Notes under the pieces: generated by a model
What the model saw: the letters and a program-made list of their open reading frames with translations, nothing else
Told to the model about the DNA's origin: nothing
Database searches by the model: none
Part shown: positions 9,401-18,483 of the stretch, piece after piece
Position numbering within the stretch: position 1 is the first letter of the stretch
Layout of the letters: each line of letters begins with the position of its first letter
Translations under genes and position numbers: made by a program
Origin: Actinomycetota bacterium
GTDB lineage: Bacteria; Actinomycetota; CADDZG01; WHSQ01
NCBI GenBank assembly: GCA_013694625.1
Contig: JACDCD010000037.1
Location: forward strand, 1 to 35,958
Reading direction: 5' to 3'
DNA length: 35,958 nt

Positions 9401-10912
9401 GCCCGGGCGGGATCTGAGCACACCGCTGGTGCGGTCCCAGTTGAGCCGTGGTCTGAGCTCGGCGAACTCATCGGAGGGATAGCGCCCCGCGAGCATGTCG
9501 AGAACCGACTCGAACGCGCTCGGTGGCAGGTCGGCAAACGGGGCGGCGCGCCGAATCAGCTCTTCGAGCTTGGCAACATCCCAGTCGTCCACGGCCACCA
9601 TGGCGACGATCTGCTGCGCCAGCACGTCGAGTGGATTGCGTGGATACCGCAACTCCTCGATGGCCCCCTCTTTGATGCGCTCAACCACCACCGCGCACTC
9701 GAGGAGGTCACCTCGGTATTTGGGGAAGAAGATCCCCCGGCTGACCGCGCCAACCTGGTGCCCGGCGCGGCCCACCCTCTGGAGCCCCGAGGCGACCGAA
9801 TCGGGCGCCTCGACCTGGACCACGAGATCGACCGCGCTCATGTCGATTCCCAACTCTAGCGAGCTGGTGGCAACCACCGCCGGAAGCCGCCCCGCCTTGA
9901 GGTCGTCTTCGATCACCAGCCGCTGCTCGCGACTGACCGAACCGTGGTGGGCGCGCGCCACCTGTTTCTCGGCCAGCTCGTTGAGCCTGGCGCAGAGTCG
10001 CTCGGCCAGCCGCCTCGAGTTGGCGAACACGATCGTGGACTGGTGCTCCAGTATCAGTTCGAGCAACCGGCCTTCGAGATGGGGCCAGACACTCGAGCGC
10101 TCCACCGCACCGGAAGCCGATCCACTGGTGAGCTCTTCACCGTCGGGGCCCCCGGGCGCCGTCATGTCTTCGACCGGCACCACCACCGAAAGGTCGTAGA
10201 CCTTGTCGGCCGTCTGAGCCTGCACGATCACCGGCGTTCTGCCTCCGCCCATGAAACGCGCCACCTCATCCACCGGACGTACGGTGGCCGACAGGGCTAT
10301 CCGCTGGGCCGGACGAGGGAGGAGGGCATCGAGTCGCTCGAGGCTGAGGGCCAGGTGGCTGCCCCGTTTGGCCCCCGCCACCGAATGAATCTCGTCCAGG
10401 ATGACCGTATCCACGGCGCGCAGGGATTCGCGCGCCCGGGAGGTGAGCAGGAGGAACATCGACTCCGGTGTGGTTATGAGGATGTCGGGTGGCGCCGACA
10501 GGAACTTCCGGCGCTCGTTCGCCGGGGTATCACCCGTTCGCACACCGACCGTTATGTCCGGCGCGGTAAGGCCGATGCGTGCTGCGGCCTGGGTGATGCC
10601 CGCCAGTGGCGAGCGAAGATTTCGCTCGATGTCGACGGCCAGCGCCTTGAGGGGCGAGACGTAGAGGATCCGCAGACGATCTTGCGGCCTGGCTGCAGTG
10701 AGAAAGGTGCGCGCCGCAAGGCGATCCAGCGACCACAGGAAGGCGGCCAGCGTCTTGCCCGACCCTGTGGGGGCAACAACCAGTGCGTCCTTGCCGGAAG
10801 AGATGGCCTCCCATGCCCCCGCCTGGGCAGGCGTGGGAGCGGCGAAGGCCGACCTGAACCACGCGCGGGTCGCAGGAGAAAAACGCTCCAGGGAACTCGA
10901 GTTGCCGGCCAT
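6476..10912 (-). CDS. lhr: Lhr-type ATP-dependent DNA helicase
   Basis: Large superfamily-2 3'-to-5' helicase of DNA repair, 1478 aa from ATG 10912, close to the usual size of full-length actinobacterial Lhr (about 1500). Walker A APTGSGKT is at about 47-54, the DEIH Walker B box at about 173-176, then SAT in ALSATVRPV. The second RecA domain contains SSLELGIDMSAVD and QRVGRAGHQ. The winged-helix and beta-barrel core and a long Lhr C-terminal domain follow. A TTG at 10939 is also in frame, but ATG 10912 starts immediately before the conserved region. It overlaps nei by 8 bases; an lhr-nei neighbourhood is known from mycobacteria, which suggests a common repair role. The 48 bases upstream separate it from the nuclease remnant on the same strand. 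Confidence 0.95.
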   Translation of the reverse strand: MAGNSSSLERFSPATRAWFRSAFAAPTPAQAGAWEAISSGKDALVVAPTGSGKTLAAFLWSLDRLAARTFLTAARPQDRLRILYVSPLKALAVDIERNLRSPLAGITQAAARIGLTAPDITVGVRTGDTPANERRKFLSAPPDILITTPESMFLLLTSRARESLRAVDTVILDEIHSVAGAKRGSHLALSLERLDALLPRPAQRIALSATVRPVDEVARFMGGGRTPVIVQAQTADKVYDLSVVVPVEDMTAPGGPDGEELTSGSASGAVERSSVWPHLEGRLLELILEHQSTIVFANSRRLAERLCARLNELAEKQVARAHHGSVSREQRLVIEDDLKAGRLPAVVATSSLELGIDMSAVDLVVQVEAPDSVASGLQRVGRAGHQVGAVSRGIFFPKYRGDLLECAVVVERIKEGAIEELRYPRNPLDVLAQQIVAMVAVDDWDVAKLEELIRRAAPFADLPPSAFESVLDMLAGRYPSDEFAELRPRLNWDRTSGVLRSRPGAGRLAVTSGGTIPDRGLFGVFLAGAKQARVGELDEEMVYESRVGEVFMLGSSSWLIEDITPDRVVVTPAPGQPGKMPFWHGDAPGRPLELGRALGAFVGELARMDPDVQRARLRRAGLDELAGTNLIGYLAEQQSATGVLPDDRTLVLERFRDELGDWRVCIHSPFGARVHAPWAQAIEARLASSTGLEVQCIYTDDGIVVRLPEAEEAPPSSFALFDPEEIHDLVVEEVGRSPLFASRFRECAARSLLLPRRRPGSRTPLWQQRQRSAHLLQVASKYASFPVMLETYRECLQDVFDLPGLTELMTDIRSRSIRVVEVETATPSPFASSLQFGYVSAFMYEGDAPLAERRAQALSLDRSLLSELLGHEELRDLLDPAALGEVELELQRLTDERKARNPDELHDLLRMIGDLSAAEIAARVGDPEAVPEWLERLRGTRRAVELRIAGAPRWAAIEDAGRFRDALGSALPVGIPQALLEPVGDPLGDLVARYARTHGPFEAAEPAVRLGLGQAVVAGALRALEVAGRVVEGEFRPGGMAREWIDAEVLRRLRRRSLAAWRRAIEPAAPSRLAAFSLVWHGVGVSGRRERGRGAVLDIVEKLQGSPIPASVLERQVLASRLPGYLPATLDELGASGDVVWAGAGAIGSDDGWVRLALAEAASLLIPEAPPEALSDEASAIHEALDRGGALFFRQISDAVGSQDDSALLLGLWESVWAGLVTNDTLAPLRALTAPRGRSRRQHPGRGRRPGLPVRGGPPEAAGRWSLVPVREESPTRRLHALAEQMLERYGVLTRGSVVAEGVPGGWAAVYPVLKALEEAGRCRRGYFVDGLGGAQFALPGAVDRMRAVAEPRGGPVTQVLAATDPANPYGAALGWPRRDEETTGHRPGRKAGAVVALVDGNLAVYVERGGRTLLSYSDDPEVLRSAADSLALAARDGLLGRLAVEKADGEAVFDTPFARALIEAGFRPTSKGLRVRA

Positions 10913-10960
10913 GCATCCATCTTCCCGCCTTCGGGCCAAGGCGGTGGTCGCAGAAGGAGC

Positions 10961-11837
10961 TCAGTCCTCGTTCGTGGTGTTGTCGGAAACGTGCCTTTGG
11001 CCCGCGCTGCAGAATCTGAGGAAGTCGCACGAGTGGCAGATGACGCCCGGTCTCGGCTCGAACCTGCCGGACTGCACCTGCCCGAACATCGCCGTCAGAT
11101 CATTGCCGGTGGTGGTGAGCTCGATTGCCGGGATGGGATCGGCGCGCCCGCTGCCCAGGTAGAAGTAGGTGAGGTTGAGCCTGGAGGGATCGACTTTCCA
11201 GACCTCCTGCGCGGCAAGCGAATAGATCGCAAGTTGAAGGCGGGCCACGGCATCGGCTTCATCGGGCTCGCGACCGGTCTTGTAGTCCACCAGCTCCCAG
11301 GTTCCATCCTCATGCACGTAGACGGCGTCGATGCGACCTCGCACCAGAAGTCCGTCGCTGATTGCCAAGACGAACGCCTGCTCCGTGAAGCGGGGGATCA
11401 TCCCCGAGAACCGGCTCGCCTGCCAGGTGCTCTTGAGCTTCTGCTCGAGAGGAACCGCATGTCCCGGTGGCTCATGGGCACGCGCCGGATCGCCGATCTC
11501 TTCGGGTGCGAGGTCCACGGGCTCTTCCGGGTCCTCTAGCCGGCCCTGACCCACGGATCGAATTTCGATCCAGCGGTGTATGTCCTGACCCAGGCGCGCC
11601 GCCGCGCTGGGCCGACGCGGGAGTAGGCCTCACCACAGTCCAGTAGAACTGTTTGGGACAGCGCGACAACTGCACCATCGACGACACCGACATGCTCGGG
11701 AGGCGCTCGCCGAGAACGGGGGGCGCGCCCGGCATGCCCATTAGTTGGAGCTGATCGGCTCTCTCGGCGTGCTGATCGAGTTCCACCCGGTCGACCTCCA
11801 ACCGGTCCAAGCTCCTGTTTGTCGACTTGGGATCCAT
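10961..11837 (-). pseudogene. RecB-type PD-(D/E)XK nuclease C-terminal remnant, frameshifted
   Basis: Two overlapping minus-strand frames together spell the C-terminal nuclease of a UvrD/RecB-like fusion protein. The first frame (from 11837) gives SVSSMVQLSRCPKQFYWTVV then RP. Near 11624-11628 the reading moves by one base into PRRPSAAARLGQDIHRWIE. It continues with VRGRIDAVYVHEDGTW, ELVDYKTGR (the D...DxK active site), a LQLAIYSLA helix and CHSCDFLRFC. One extra base in the context CCTACTC explains the break. The four Cys (one in RCPKQ, then C-x2-C-x5-C) match the Fe-S staple of AddB-like nucleases. No helicase domain precedes it, because the AdnB-like gene ends 34 bases upstream with its own nuclease. 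I read it as the tail of a lost third paralogue; a sequencing error could explain only the frameshift. Confidence 0.8.
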
Positions 11838-11871
11838 TAGCCTTTCGAGAACCGTCTCCAGGCGTCGTTGT

Positions 11872-14800
11872 TCAGGTGGCGAGAGGCTGCTCTGCGCCGA
11901 TGAACGCGTAGGTCAAAGTGATGCGACCCTCGGGGACGGTCACCAGGCCGTTGGCGCGCAAAGCCTCGGCGTAAAGCTCCAGTTGATCGGCTTCCTCGTT
12001 TTTCTCAAAACGTCTGCCGGTCTTGAAGTCCACAATTTCCAGCCCCCCGTTGTCCGTTTCGTAGACGGCGTCGATCCGGCCTCGAATGATCCTGCCGTTC
12101 TTCTTCAACGCGAACGGCAACTCGATCATCGGCTCGCCGCTGGGGAGCCTGGCAATCGTCCGGTCTCCGTACTCGGCCTCCCACCTCTTCAACATGTTCC
12201 CGATTTGGCCCGGGGTCGAGATCTCGCCCGGCTCGTCCAGTTCCGTCTCCTCGGCGAAAAAAGACACGCTTCGACTGCGCTCCTCGATCTTCTTGTGCAC
12301 CTCTGTGCCGATGCGGCGAGCGAACGTGGGGCGATCCGGCAACGGTCGCGCCAGATCCCATGCCGAGAGCTCACCCTTCCGCAGGCGCACGTAGGACGTC
12401 GCCGACAGAACATCGGGAATCTTCGGTTGGATCGGCGCATCGGGTTTCATCGCTGCGGCGATCACCCCGAGATGATGCTCGTGCTCGGCGATCAGCCCTC
12501 TCGCTCCGGCGCTCTCGTCGCCCGGTAACCCAGCCAAGAGCGACTCGATCGTCAGCTCACCGGAAATGACCCCATCGGCGGCGCTCCCCCATCCGCGCGG
12601 GAACAAATCATCGTCCGGGCCCGAGCGCGCCTCGGGGGGCCACTGCCGGCGGTCCTCCATAGCCGCAAACATCGGGTTTGCCTCGGGCTGGTCATCACGC
12701 CGAGTCACTTCGACGAGACCCTTCGCCTCGAGGGCGGCGACCTCTTTCCAAAACGGTGAAGGTCCTTTCGCGCCGGCATCGCGCCCGTACCACCACGCTG
12801 CGGTAACTGCGAGCCGCTGTTTGGCTCTGGTGAGGGCAACGTAGAACAGCCGTCGCTCGTCTTCGATGACGCGCTCTTTCACTGCTTTCTCGAAGGCCGG
12901 CAGCTTGCCCGCGAACCTTGGCATGTTCTCGGAGTCCTCGCGTACCTCGTAAGGGAGCTCGGAGTAGCTTGTGAGCGGGTTCGATGCTTTTGTGTTGGGG
13001 AAGATCGAGTAGATCGGCTCGCCGGTGCGCCCACTGGTCCCCGATGCTACCGAGGGGACGAAGACACATTCGAATTCCAGGCCCTTGGCGGCATGAACCG
13101 TCATCAACTTGACGGAGTCCTGCTCGGCCGGTTGGGTGGCTTCGAGAGTCTCCTCCGCGACCTCTGCCGCGTCCAGATAAGCGATGAAGCTGCGCAGTGT
13201 CGCTTCGCCTTCCACAGGCGCGAATTGGGCGACGTGATCCAGAAAATTCGAGACGTTCTGGCGAGCCGCAGGAGCAGCGCGCGACGAGGATGATTCGAGA
13301 GCGCTCACGATGCCCGCTTCACGGATAACCGTCTGTACGAGCTCGAGCAGCGGCGCCCCCGACCTCCTACGGATCGAGCCGAGACGGGTCGAGAAAGAGC
13401 TCAGGCGCTGCTTCGCCTCAGCACTCAGGTCCTCGATCCCGTCGAGGTGGTTGAGCGCGTCCGCCAGCGAGTAGCCGACGTCGCCCGGCTCCATCTCGCG
13501 CGCCGTTCCCTCATCGCCGCCGGCGAGACGTACCCGGAAGTCCCAGTTCTGGGACGTTGCCCAGCGAGCCAGCAGCGAGAGGTCACGATAGTGAATCCGC
13601 CAGCGGGGACCGAGCACAATCCGACCGACCCACCGGTTGGCACCGGGCTTGCTTTCCAGCGCCCGCAGCCACGCAACCACCTCTGTGACCTCGGGGGTTT
13701 TCAACAGGCCACCAAGGCCGACAACCTCGACGGGGACCTCCCTGGCCTCGAGCTCTTGGAGCAGCATGTCCATCGCCGCCTTCCGCCGCACGAGGATCGC
13801 GATGTCCTTCCAACGAACGGGCTCACGCGTGGGTGCGGACGGGTGGTCATGCATGCGTTCGCAGTGCTCGGCGATCCATGCCGCTTCAGACTGCTCGTCC
13901 GCGAACAAGCCCACCCCCACTGCGCCGGTTCCGTTACCCGGTTGGGAACGCAACGGATCGCCGGGCCGTCGCGACTGATCGATCGAGGCGACGATCTCGT
14001 TGGCGACTTCAAGGATCCTGGAACCCGAGCGAAAGTTTTCGGAAAGAGAAACGGGGCCGTAAGCCGTTCCGTCCCCACGGGGGAAGTGATCCGGGAAGCC
14101 GATCAGGTTGTACATCGTCGCCCCCCGCCAGGCGAAGATAGCCTGGCGGGCGTCGCCGACGGCGGTCACCGCGCCGCCCCTTTTTATCAAGGCCTGCAAC
14201 ATGCGGCGCTGGGCGACATTCGTGTCCTGGTACTCGTCCAGCAGCACGAATGGGAAACGCTCGCGGTAGGTGTCCCGCACGTCGTCGTCGCCTTCCAGCA
14301 CCTCGACGGCCTTGGTGATCTGATCGCCGAAGTCGATACGCGCGGTTCGGTTCTTTCCCTCGATGTAAGCAGCAACGGCGCGGCATAGCTCTTTGCGCTT
14401 GAGCGCTGTCTGGACGATCTTGTCATCGACGTCTTGCATTGACAGAATGTGATCGGCGGCGGCTTCGATGTCTGTGACCCCCACCATGTGGTCCGCGATT
14501 GAGCTCGCGAGATTCAGCGTTTGGCCGACGACGTACGACGAGCGCACCTCGAGGACGTCGAAGGGAGGCACATCGTCCAGACAGGAGAGGACGAGCTGCC
14601 ACTGCTGAGCCTCGGAGAGAAGCCCCGACTCTGGTTCGACGCCGACGAGCAGGCCATGATCGCGAACGATGCTCGCGGCGAACGCGTTGTAGGTTTGAAC
14701 GGTCACGTCCTCGCCGGAATCGTCGTGAAGCGCGGCGAGGGCGAGATGGATGCGCTCCTGTAGCTCGCCGGCCGCCTTGTTGGTGAAGGTGAGCCCAAGG

Positions 14801-14997
14801 ATCTGGCTCGGCGAGTACGGCCGGGTTTCCAGCGCCCACGCGATGCGGGCAGCCATCACGGCGGTTTTGCCTGAGCCGGCCCCGGCGATGAGGTAGAGCG
14901 GCTCGAGGTCGTGGCTGATGGCGCTCCACTGCTCATCGGTGGGCTCGTAACCCTTGAGCGCAGCCCGGATAGCGTCGGACTTACGAGGATCGGTCAC
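11872..14997 (-). CDS. UvrD-like helicase with RecB-type nuclease, AdnB-like
   Basis: Superfamily-1A helicase-nuclease for double-strand-break end resection, probably one half of an AdnAB-type heterodimer. The frame is open to 15159, but GTG 14997 overlaps the upstream stop as GTGA, giving 1041 aa. Walker A AGAGSGKT is at about 38-45, the intact DEYQD Walker B box at about 254-258, the SENFRSG motif IV-like segment follows, then MTVHAAKGLEFE and the ERRLFYVALTRAKQRL motif VI. The C-terminal nuclease has RGRIDAVYETDNGG and EIVDFKTGR, with Asp976, Asp990 and Lys992 as the likely active site. It lacks the Cys cluster seen in its upstream partner. Against AdnAB, the intact motor motifs suggest the AdnB role, but the letter is not certain. 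Confidence 0.88.
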   Translation of the reverse strand: MTDPRKSDAIRAALKGYEPTDEQWSAISHDLEPLYLIAGAGSGKTAVMAARIAWALETRPYSPSQILGLTFTNKAAGELQERIHLALAALHDDSGEDVTVQTYNAFAASIVRDHGLLVGVEPESGLLSEAQQWQLVLSCLDDVPPFDVLEVRSSYVVGQTLNLASSIADHMVGVTDIEAAADHILSMQDVDDKIVQTALKRKELCRAVAAYIEGKNRTARIDFGDQITKAVEVLEGDDDVRDTYRERFPFVLLDEYQDTNVAQRRMLQALIKRGGAVTAVGDARQAIFAWRGATMYNLIGFPDHFPRGDGTAYGPVSLSENFRSGSRILEVANEIVASIDQSRRPGDPLRSQPGNGTGAVGVGLFADEQSEAAWIAEHCERMHDHPSAPTREPVRWKDIAILVRRKAAMDMLLQELEAREVPVEVVGLGGLLKTPEVTEVVAWLRALESKPGANRWVGRIVLGPRWRIHYRDLSLLARWATSQNWDFRVRLAGGDEGTAREMEPGDVGYSLADALNHLDGIEDLSAEAKQRLSSFSTRLGSIRRRSGAPLLELVQTVIREAGIVSALESSSSRAAPAARQNVSNFLDHVAQFAPVEGEATLRSFIAYLDAAEVAEETLEATQPAEQDSVKLMTVHAAKGLEFECVFVPSVASGTSGRTGEPIYSIFPNTKASNPLTSYSELPYEVREDSENMPRFAGKLPAFEKAVKERVIEDERRLFYVALTRAKQRLAVTAAWWYGRDAGAKGPSPFWKEVAALEAKGLVEVTRRDDQPEANPMFAAMEDRRQWPPEARSGPDDDLFPRGWGSAADGVISGELTIESLLAGLPGDESAGARGLIAEHEHHLGVIAAAMKPDAPIQPKIPDVLSATSYVRLRKGELSAWDLARPLPDRPTFARRIGTEVHKKIEERSRSVSFFAEETELDEPGEISTPGQIGNMLKRWEAEYGDRTIARLPSGEPMIELPFALKKNGRIIRGRIDAVYETDNGGLEIVDFKTGRRFEKNEEADQLELYAEALRANGLVTVPEGRITLTYAFIGAEQPLAT

Positions 14998-17900
14998 GCC
15001 GGCAGTTCCTTGCCCTCGGCCCACAAGGGGCACAGCGGCTTGAACTTGCACCACCGGCAGTCTGCCTCCGGATTCGGACGGAAGTCCTCGGCCAGTACCG
15101 CCTCCATGAGACCCGGAAGACGCTCGAGCGCCCTCTCGGCTTCGTCGGGGTTCTGGCAACGTTTCTGCACGTCACCCTTAGACAACGGTGCGTTGGGGTA
15201 GACGAGCTGCATCGACGCCGGGTCGCCCAGAGACGACAGCTCGGGATCGGAGCGGGCCGCCAAGTAGTAGACCGCGAGCTGGAGCGACTCACGAGCCTCG
15301 TCCCAGGACACCACCGACTTGGACGTCTTGTAATCCGAGATGACGAGATTCTTGCCGATCTTGTCGACGCGGTCGATTCGCCCAGTGATCCGGTGGCCTT
15401 CCAGCTCGACCTTGAATCCCTTCTCGGCAACAGCGGACTTGCCCGGCTTGAGGAAGCGGACGTAGCGATCGATCATCACCTCGCCCTCGCGCCGGAACTG
15501 GCGTGCAACGGCCTTGTTCGGGAAGACGTTCTCGTCGAAGAGCTCCTCATAGCGAATAAGGGCTGCCTGTTGGTTCGTGATCACATTCATCTCGCACTCC
15601 TCGAACACCTTATGCACCCACGACCCGAACGCCATGTTATGGCTCGACTCGGGGTCGAGGCCGAGGACGATGCTCAACAGGTACTGGAGGCCGCAGTTGT
15701 CGTACGTTGAGATGCGCGAGTACGAGGTCCGGAGCTTGTCGGGTGCCAGATCGTCGGCATCGGCCTGCTGGGCCCGAATGGGAACGCTCCCCTCGGTCCA
15801 TTCCCACCGCCACCACCATTCGCTCGGCTGAGCTGCGCGGCATGACGGATCGAGTTTGCCGATGGCGTCGATCGCGGCGAGCGCGGCCACCCGTTCGGGC
15901 CGCGGGCTGCGAGGGTCCGCCAGCACCCTCCGGTAGCCGGCCGCGGCCTCCCCGAAGGTAAGAGGCGGCCGATCCCCCTGCTCTTCGACGTCGGGCATCT
16001 GGCCGATCAGCTCTTCGATGAAGCGGCTCGGCTCGCCCCGACGAGACGGCCCGGGAGATGTGGTGACGATGCACCGCGTGGTTGCCCTCGTCGTCGCGAC
16101 GTAGAAGACGCGCCGATCCTCCATCTCGTTCTTGCGGGCGCGGGCCACGGGGTTTGTCTCGTCGAGAAAGTAGGGATCGAACAGGCCGCTTGCCCGCCGG
16201 CCCTTCGGGATCGCGCCCTGCACCACCCCGGCCACCGCGACGACGGACCACTCCTTGCCCTTCGCCCCGTGGAAGCTGACGACGTTGACGCCGCCTCCGG
16301 ACCGTTCAGGCGGAAGCCATGGGTCGGACCCGAAGTCGGCGCGTCCGATCGTTTGGAGGTAGTCGTCGAAGGTGCCGCCTCCTCCGCGACGCTCGACGAA
16401 ACGCCCGAGCGAGCGGCTGAACGCGACCAGCGCGTCCAGATCGCGGTTGGCGGGATCGTCGAGGCCGCGGCGAGCCCGTTCCAAAAGATCACGACACAGA
16501 CCTGACCTCCCCCACACCACCCAGAAAGCCTCGTCCGCGGGCGCGTCCCTTTTGGTCCGCAAGAGATCGCGTAGCTCGATGAGCTCAGCGATCTTCCCCC
16601 CCGCATCGGGGTCGCCGTCGAGCTCAGCACTGCTCTCGATCAACCTCGACAAGGTCCTGCCGGAAAGACGCGCCACACGCTCGAGCTCGCGCACGGTCGC
16701 GTCCTCGAGGTCTATCAGCGGAGATCGCAAGAGTTGGACAAGCTGTTCGCTGTCGTGTTCGGATGCAAAGGCGTACTGCGCTAGATCGGTGAAAGCGCGG
16801 ACAATCGGCTCACGCGCCAGCGGCCGGTCGGGAGCGCTTATGGAGAACGGGACTTCGAGCGCGTCGAGGGCTCGTTCGAGCGCCGGGAGCATCGCCCGCG
16901 GGGACGTGAGCAGGATCGCCATGTCCTCATAGGGCACACCCTCTGAGAGATGGGCCGTGCGCATGGTGCGAGCGATGGATTCGACCTCGACCGCCAGGCT
17001 GCCGTACCGATGGACTTCGAGAGAGCATTTGCCGGCGAAGTTGCGGGGACGACGATCGCCATGGCCGTTGCGCCCGATCAGCGCGGCCGCCTGCCGGCCG
17101 AGCCCGGCCCCCAGCCGGTAAGAGGTCGCAAGGGTTACCGTCTCGTGGTGGCCGAACTCCCTGCCGAAGTCGTTGGTCCATTCGGGCTCGCCACCCCGGA
17201 AGGTCTCGATCGCCGAGTCGGCGTCCCCCGCAAGGACGAGCGATCGTCCGGTGCCGCCACCGCCGCTGGGACTGAGGAAGTATAGGAACCGCCGTTGCAG
17301 GAGCGCCAACTCCTGGCCGTCGTCTACGAGGACGTGGACGAAGCGCCGGTGCAGCGATTCGCGGACGTGATCGAAGTTGGCGATGAGCTCGGTCGCTTCA
17401 CGCAGCAGCGTGGGGTAGTCGATGCGCGAGCGGGCCTTTAGCCGGTCGCGATGGGCCTTGAAGAAGCGGATGAGCTCGGTCCATTTTGGCCGGCTGGCTG
17501 CAAGGGCTTCCAGCTCGGCCTCGTCCAGCGCACGCTGTTCGGCGCGGATGCAGAAGTCCACGACTTCATCCACAAAGCCGCGATTGCGAAGAAGCGTCCG
17601 GTGGTGCGGCCAGTTGGCCTGCATCTCCCCAGCGAGGGCATCGCGGACATCCCCCCACTGCTCGGGGCTCGTCAGGAGCACGGGCGGCTCGTTATAGCCG
17701 AGATCCTCGTAGTGACGAGAGACGAGGTGGTTGGCGAAGCCGTGCCAAGTGTAGACCGGCACCTCGACCAGGGCCTCGAGGCCCTCATGGAACAACAACC
17801 GCCGGGTCAGCCTCTCTTGCAGAGCGATCTTCTGGGCCCGGTTCGGAACCAGGAAAAGGATCCGGTCGGGAGAGCAATCCCGCGAACATGCGAGGTGCAC

Positions 17901-18059
17901 GAAGCGTTCAGCGAGGGTGGTGGTCTTGCCGGTGCCCGGGCCTCCGTGGACCAGGAGGAGCGGACCGGCATCGTGGTCGACGACGCGGCGCTGATCCGTG
18001 TCTAGATCCAGGCCCCGGCCGGGTTCGGTTTGCTCTTGTTGTTCCTGCGTCATTCTCAT
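14994..18059 (-). CDS. UvrD-like helicase with Fe-S RecB-type nuclease, AdnA-like
   Basis: A 1021-aa helicase-nuclease, first gene of the resection pair. Walker A HGGPGTGKTTTL is near residues 39-50. The Walker B position reads HVLVDDGQEL, so DEYQD is replaced by DDGQE, a weakened motor box. FHGAKGKEW and DRRVFYVATTRA are the later helicase motifs. The C-terminal nuclease shows GRIDRVD (Asp896) and ISDYKTSK (Asp909, Lys911). Four Cys at 789, 1001, 1004 and 1010 (C then C-x2-C-x5-C) predict a 4Fe-4S staple as in AddB and Dna2. ATG 18059 is used; a second ATG at 18053 has a slightly better GGA box. It is coupled to the next gene by a 4-base overlap. The 117 bases upstream (18060-18176) hold no gene or clear promoter. 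Confidence 0.88.
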   Translation of the reverse strand: MRMTQEQQEQTEPGRGLDLDTDQRRVVDHDAGPLLLVHGGPGTGKTTTLAERFVHLACSRDCSPDRILFLVPNRAQKIALQERLTRRLLFHEGLEALVEVPVYTWHGFANHLVSRHYEDLGYNEPPVLLTSPEQWGDVRDALAGEMQANWPHHRTLLRNRGFVDEVVDFCIRAEQRALDEAELEALAASRPKWTELIRFFKAHRDRLKARSRIDYPTLLREATELIANFDHVRESLHRRFVHVLVDDGQELALLQRRFLYFLSPSGGGGTGRSLVLAGDADSAIETFRGGEPEWTNDFGREFGHHETVTLATSYRLGAGLGRQAAALIGRNGHGDRRPRNFAGKCSLEVHRYGSLAVEVESIARTMRTAHLSEGVPYEDMAILLTSPRAMLPALERALDALEVPFSISAPDRPLAREPIVRAFTDLAQYAFASEHDSEQLVQLLRSPLIDLEDATVRELERVARLSGRTLSRLIESSAELDGDPDAGGKIAELIELRDLLRTKRDAPADEAFWVVWGRSGLCRDLLERARRGLDDPANRDLDALVAFSRSLGRFVERRGGGGTFDDYLQTIGRADFGSDPWLPPERSGGGVNVVSFHGAKGKEWSVVAVAGVVQGAIPKGRRASGLFDPYFLDETNPVARARKNEMEDRRVFYVATTRATTRCIVTTSPGPSRRGEPSRFIEELIGQMPDVEEQGDRPPLTFGEAAAGYRRVLADPRSPRPERVAALAAIDAIGKLDPSCRAAQPSEWWWRWEWTEGSVPIRAQQADADDLAPDKLRTSYSRISTYDNCGLQYLLSIVLGLDPESSHNMAFGSWVHKVFEECEMNVITNQQAALIRYEELFDENVFPNKAVARQFRREGEVMIDRYVRFLKPGKSAVAEKGFKVELEGHRITGRIDRVDKIGKNLVISDYKTSKSVVSWDEARESLQLAVYYLAARSDPELSSLGDPASMQLVYPNAPLSKGDVQKRCQNPDEAERALERLPGLMEAVLAEDFRPNPEADCRWCKFKPLCPLWAEGKELPA

Positions 18060-18176
18060 CCGGTCACGCTACACGGGTGCTGTGACAAGAAGCGGGGCCG
18101 CCTGAGAGCCTCGTGGTCGAAAAGGGCTGCTTAGGCCCAGACAAGCAAGGACGGCGGGCGCTGCCGACGCGTTTTG

Positions 18177-18446
18177 CTAAGTTCGGCCCAGAAGGCGAAC
18201 CACGCGCCCGAGGTTGACATCCCAACCGACCCCGAAGGCGCGCGGGGTGAAGATCTGGGCTTTGTCGGGGGCCCACCAGGCACTCCGCAGGCGCTCGAGG
18301 GTCGGGACGCGAAAATCGTAGGGCACGAACCCGAACACCTGCCCGTGCCAGCTGCGCTCGGCGGCGGGCTTGCGAACCTCCTGTCCGAGCGCGGCCACCG
18401 TCGTCACCGCAACTGCGTAACCAAGCAATCGCCTGCCTCGTCTCAT
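18177..18446 (-). CDS. DUF5808-like small membrane protein
   Basis: An 89-aa protein with one N-terminal hydrophobic helix (LLGYAVAVTTVAALG), then a conserved soluble part. KPAAERSWHGQVFGFVPYDF, RVPTLERLRSAWWAP and TPRAFGVGWDVNLGRVVRLL agree with my memory of the actinobacterial DUF5808 family, whose function is unknown. The ATG at 18446 is preferred over the GTG at 18449 because AGGAGG lies four bases before the ATG. It stands between the adn block and the lipoprotein gene, all on the minus strand, with a 37-base gap from the lipoprotein stop. No operator seen. Confidence 0.8.
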   Translation of the reverse strand: MRRGRRLLGYAVAVTTVAALGQEVRKPAAERSWHGQVFGFVPYDFRVPTLERLRSAWWAPDKAQIFTPRAFGVGWDVNLGRVVRLLGRT

Positions 18447-18483
18447 CACCCCTCCTGTCTGCGATCGACCCGAGGCCGGCGAC

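Noticed and set aside
8591-11539. Long plus-strand open frames (422 and 531 codons) opposite lhr and the nuclease remnant
   Set aside because: Both lie antisense to well-supported helicase and nuclease sequence and are explained by high GC in the third codon position.
13447-14388. 313-codon plus-strand open frame
   Set aside because: Antisense to the AdnB-like helicase; no domain, no ribosome site.
14998-15159. Upstream extension of the AdnB-like gene to 15159
   Set aside because: It overlaps the Fe-S end of the AdnA-like gene; GTG 14997 overlaps that gene's stop and is the coupled start.
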